Source: Marinomonas aquiplantarum (lineage in GTDB: Bacteria > Pseudomonadota > Gammaproteobacteria > Pseudomonadales > Marinomonadaceae). From it: DNA of 64,000 nucleotides. Made by a program: the position numbers and the translations under genes. Shown here in pieces: positions 63,425 through 64,000 of this stretch. The first letter of the stretch is position 1; the number at the start of each line of letters is the position of its first letter. Where the stretch lies: positions 620,001-684,000 of the forward strand of contig NZ_QNRF01000001.1 in assembly GCF_003314975.1 (NCBI RefSeq), given 5' to 3'. The notes beneath the pieces are model-generated. The model had not been told where the DNA came from. It saw only the letters and a list, made by a program, of their open reading frames with translations, and did not search any database.

Positions 63425-64000
63425 TGGCACAAAAGCCAAGTCAGCGAGGCGCCACTCGTGCATCAGTAAAGGCTTCGAAACATCATTGGCCGACACGTTC
63501 CCGTTTTAACGCGAGTCTATATTTTCTACAGCATAAAACGACCTTGAAAGAGAGTTTTATGCGTTTGCTCAGTTACCCTTTAGCCAGCGTGATGACAGTG
63601 ATGGTGATTGCTATTGCCTTGTCTTTACCCGGTGGTCTTTATGTGGTGCTGAAAAATGTCCAAACCGTGACTGATCAATGGGAAAGGCAATCGGTCATTA
63701 CGCTTTATCTGTTTCCTAATTTGGAAGACACGGAGGCGCTGGCATTGTCTCACCAGATTTCGGCACAACCTGATGTGGCGTCTGTAGAATACATTTCTAA
63801 AGAAGAAGGCTTGCGTTACTTTGAGCGTTCTAGTGGTTATGAGCAGACGCTTTCTTCCTTATCTGAAAACCCTTTACCTATTGTGCTAAGAGTGATCCCG
63901 AGAGAGGCTGTGGATGTCACGACCTTGTCGAGCCTACAGGCGCTACGAGATGAGTTAGCGACTAAGCCTGAAGTAGAAATCGCCGAATTAGATGCACAAT
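63424..64000 (+). CDS. ftsX: Cell-division protein FtsX, 5' part only
   Basis: Membrane partner of FtsE, cut by the window end after about 192 codons. The ATG at 63424 overlaps the ftsE stop. The N-terminal cytoplasmic tail of about 50 residues is followed by TM1 (PLASVMTVMVIAIALSLPGG) and the start of the large periplasmic loop (WERQSVITLYLFPNLEDTEA, then YISKEEGLRYFERSSGYEQTLSSL), all typical of FtsX. The remaining loop and three helices lie outside. Confidence 0.93.
   Translation, partial: MAQKPSQRGATRASVKASKHHWPTRSRFNASLYFLQHKTTLKESFMRLLSYPLASVMTVMVIAIALSLPGGLYVVLKNVQTVTDQWERQSVITLYLFPNLEDTEALALSHQISAQPDVASVEYISKEEGLRYFERSSGYEQTLSSLSENPLPIVLRVIPREAVDVTTLSSLQALRDELATKPEVEIAELDAQ

Overview
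The window looks like a chromosomal segment of a marine gammaproteobacterium of the Oceanospirillales, most likely a Marinomonas relative. This is inferred from gene order and protein similarity recalled from memory; no database search was run. Two core blocks follow pseudomonad-type order: recG-oxyR, ridA-spoT-rpoZ-gmk and yicC/rph on the left, and hemW-rdgB-metW-metX, rsmD and ftsY-ftsE-ftsX on the right. A BCCT carrier and an alpha-glucosidase very like the Halomonas enzyme HaG fit a marine, salt-adapted lifestyle. I saw no rRNA, tRNA, CRISPR array, transposase or insertion sequence.

1-9.3 kb: the 5' part of an amino-acid ABC transporter binding protein (cut by the window edge), lrp, recG-oxyR, an SDR-like epimerase, then ridA, spoT, rpoZ and gmk on the minus strand. 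9.3-26.5 kb: an accessory stretch lying between gmk and yicC, which are neighbours in many relatives. It holds a translationally coupled c-di-GMP phosphodiesterase/histidine kinase pair, a group of efflux and aldehyde-detoxification genes with LysR and HxlR regulators, a periplasmic histidine phosphatase, and a toxin-type cluster (a Fic gene interrupted by one in-frame TAA, followed by hipB-hipA). Two near-identical 22-bp palindromes lie upstream of fic.

26.5-32 kb: yicC and rph (divergent), an exported protein of unknown function, a secreted esterase-like hydrolase and a lipoprotein 5'-nucleotidase. 32-48 kb: a sugar-uptake supercluster. A glucose-type ABC system (gtsABCD) sits beside its likely two-component regulator (gltR-gtrS). 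Next come a fructokinase, a complete alpha-glucoside system (aglE-F-G-K plus the GH13 enzyme aglA) and a LacI regulator. A plausible pathway is import of sucrose or another alpha-glucoside, cytoplasmic hydrolysis by AglA and phosphorylation of fructose by the kinase. Strong hairpins follow both binding-protein genes, and a further terminator-like hairpin precedes aglA.

48-53.2 kb: a DEDDh exonuclease, a cNMP-binding/CBS/nucleotidyltransferase protein, a GDT1-type manganese exporter preceded by a recognisable yybP-ykoY manganese riboswitch, and a BCCT betaine-type carrier. 53.5-64 kb: hemW-rdgB, metW-metX, a chemoreceptor, rsmD with a catalytically degenerate M16-like membrane protein, and divergent ftsY-ftsE-ftsX, with ftsX cut by the window end.
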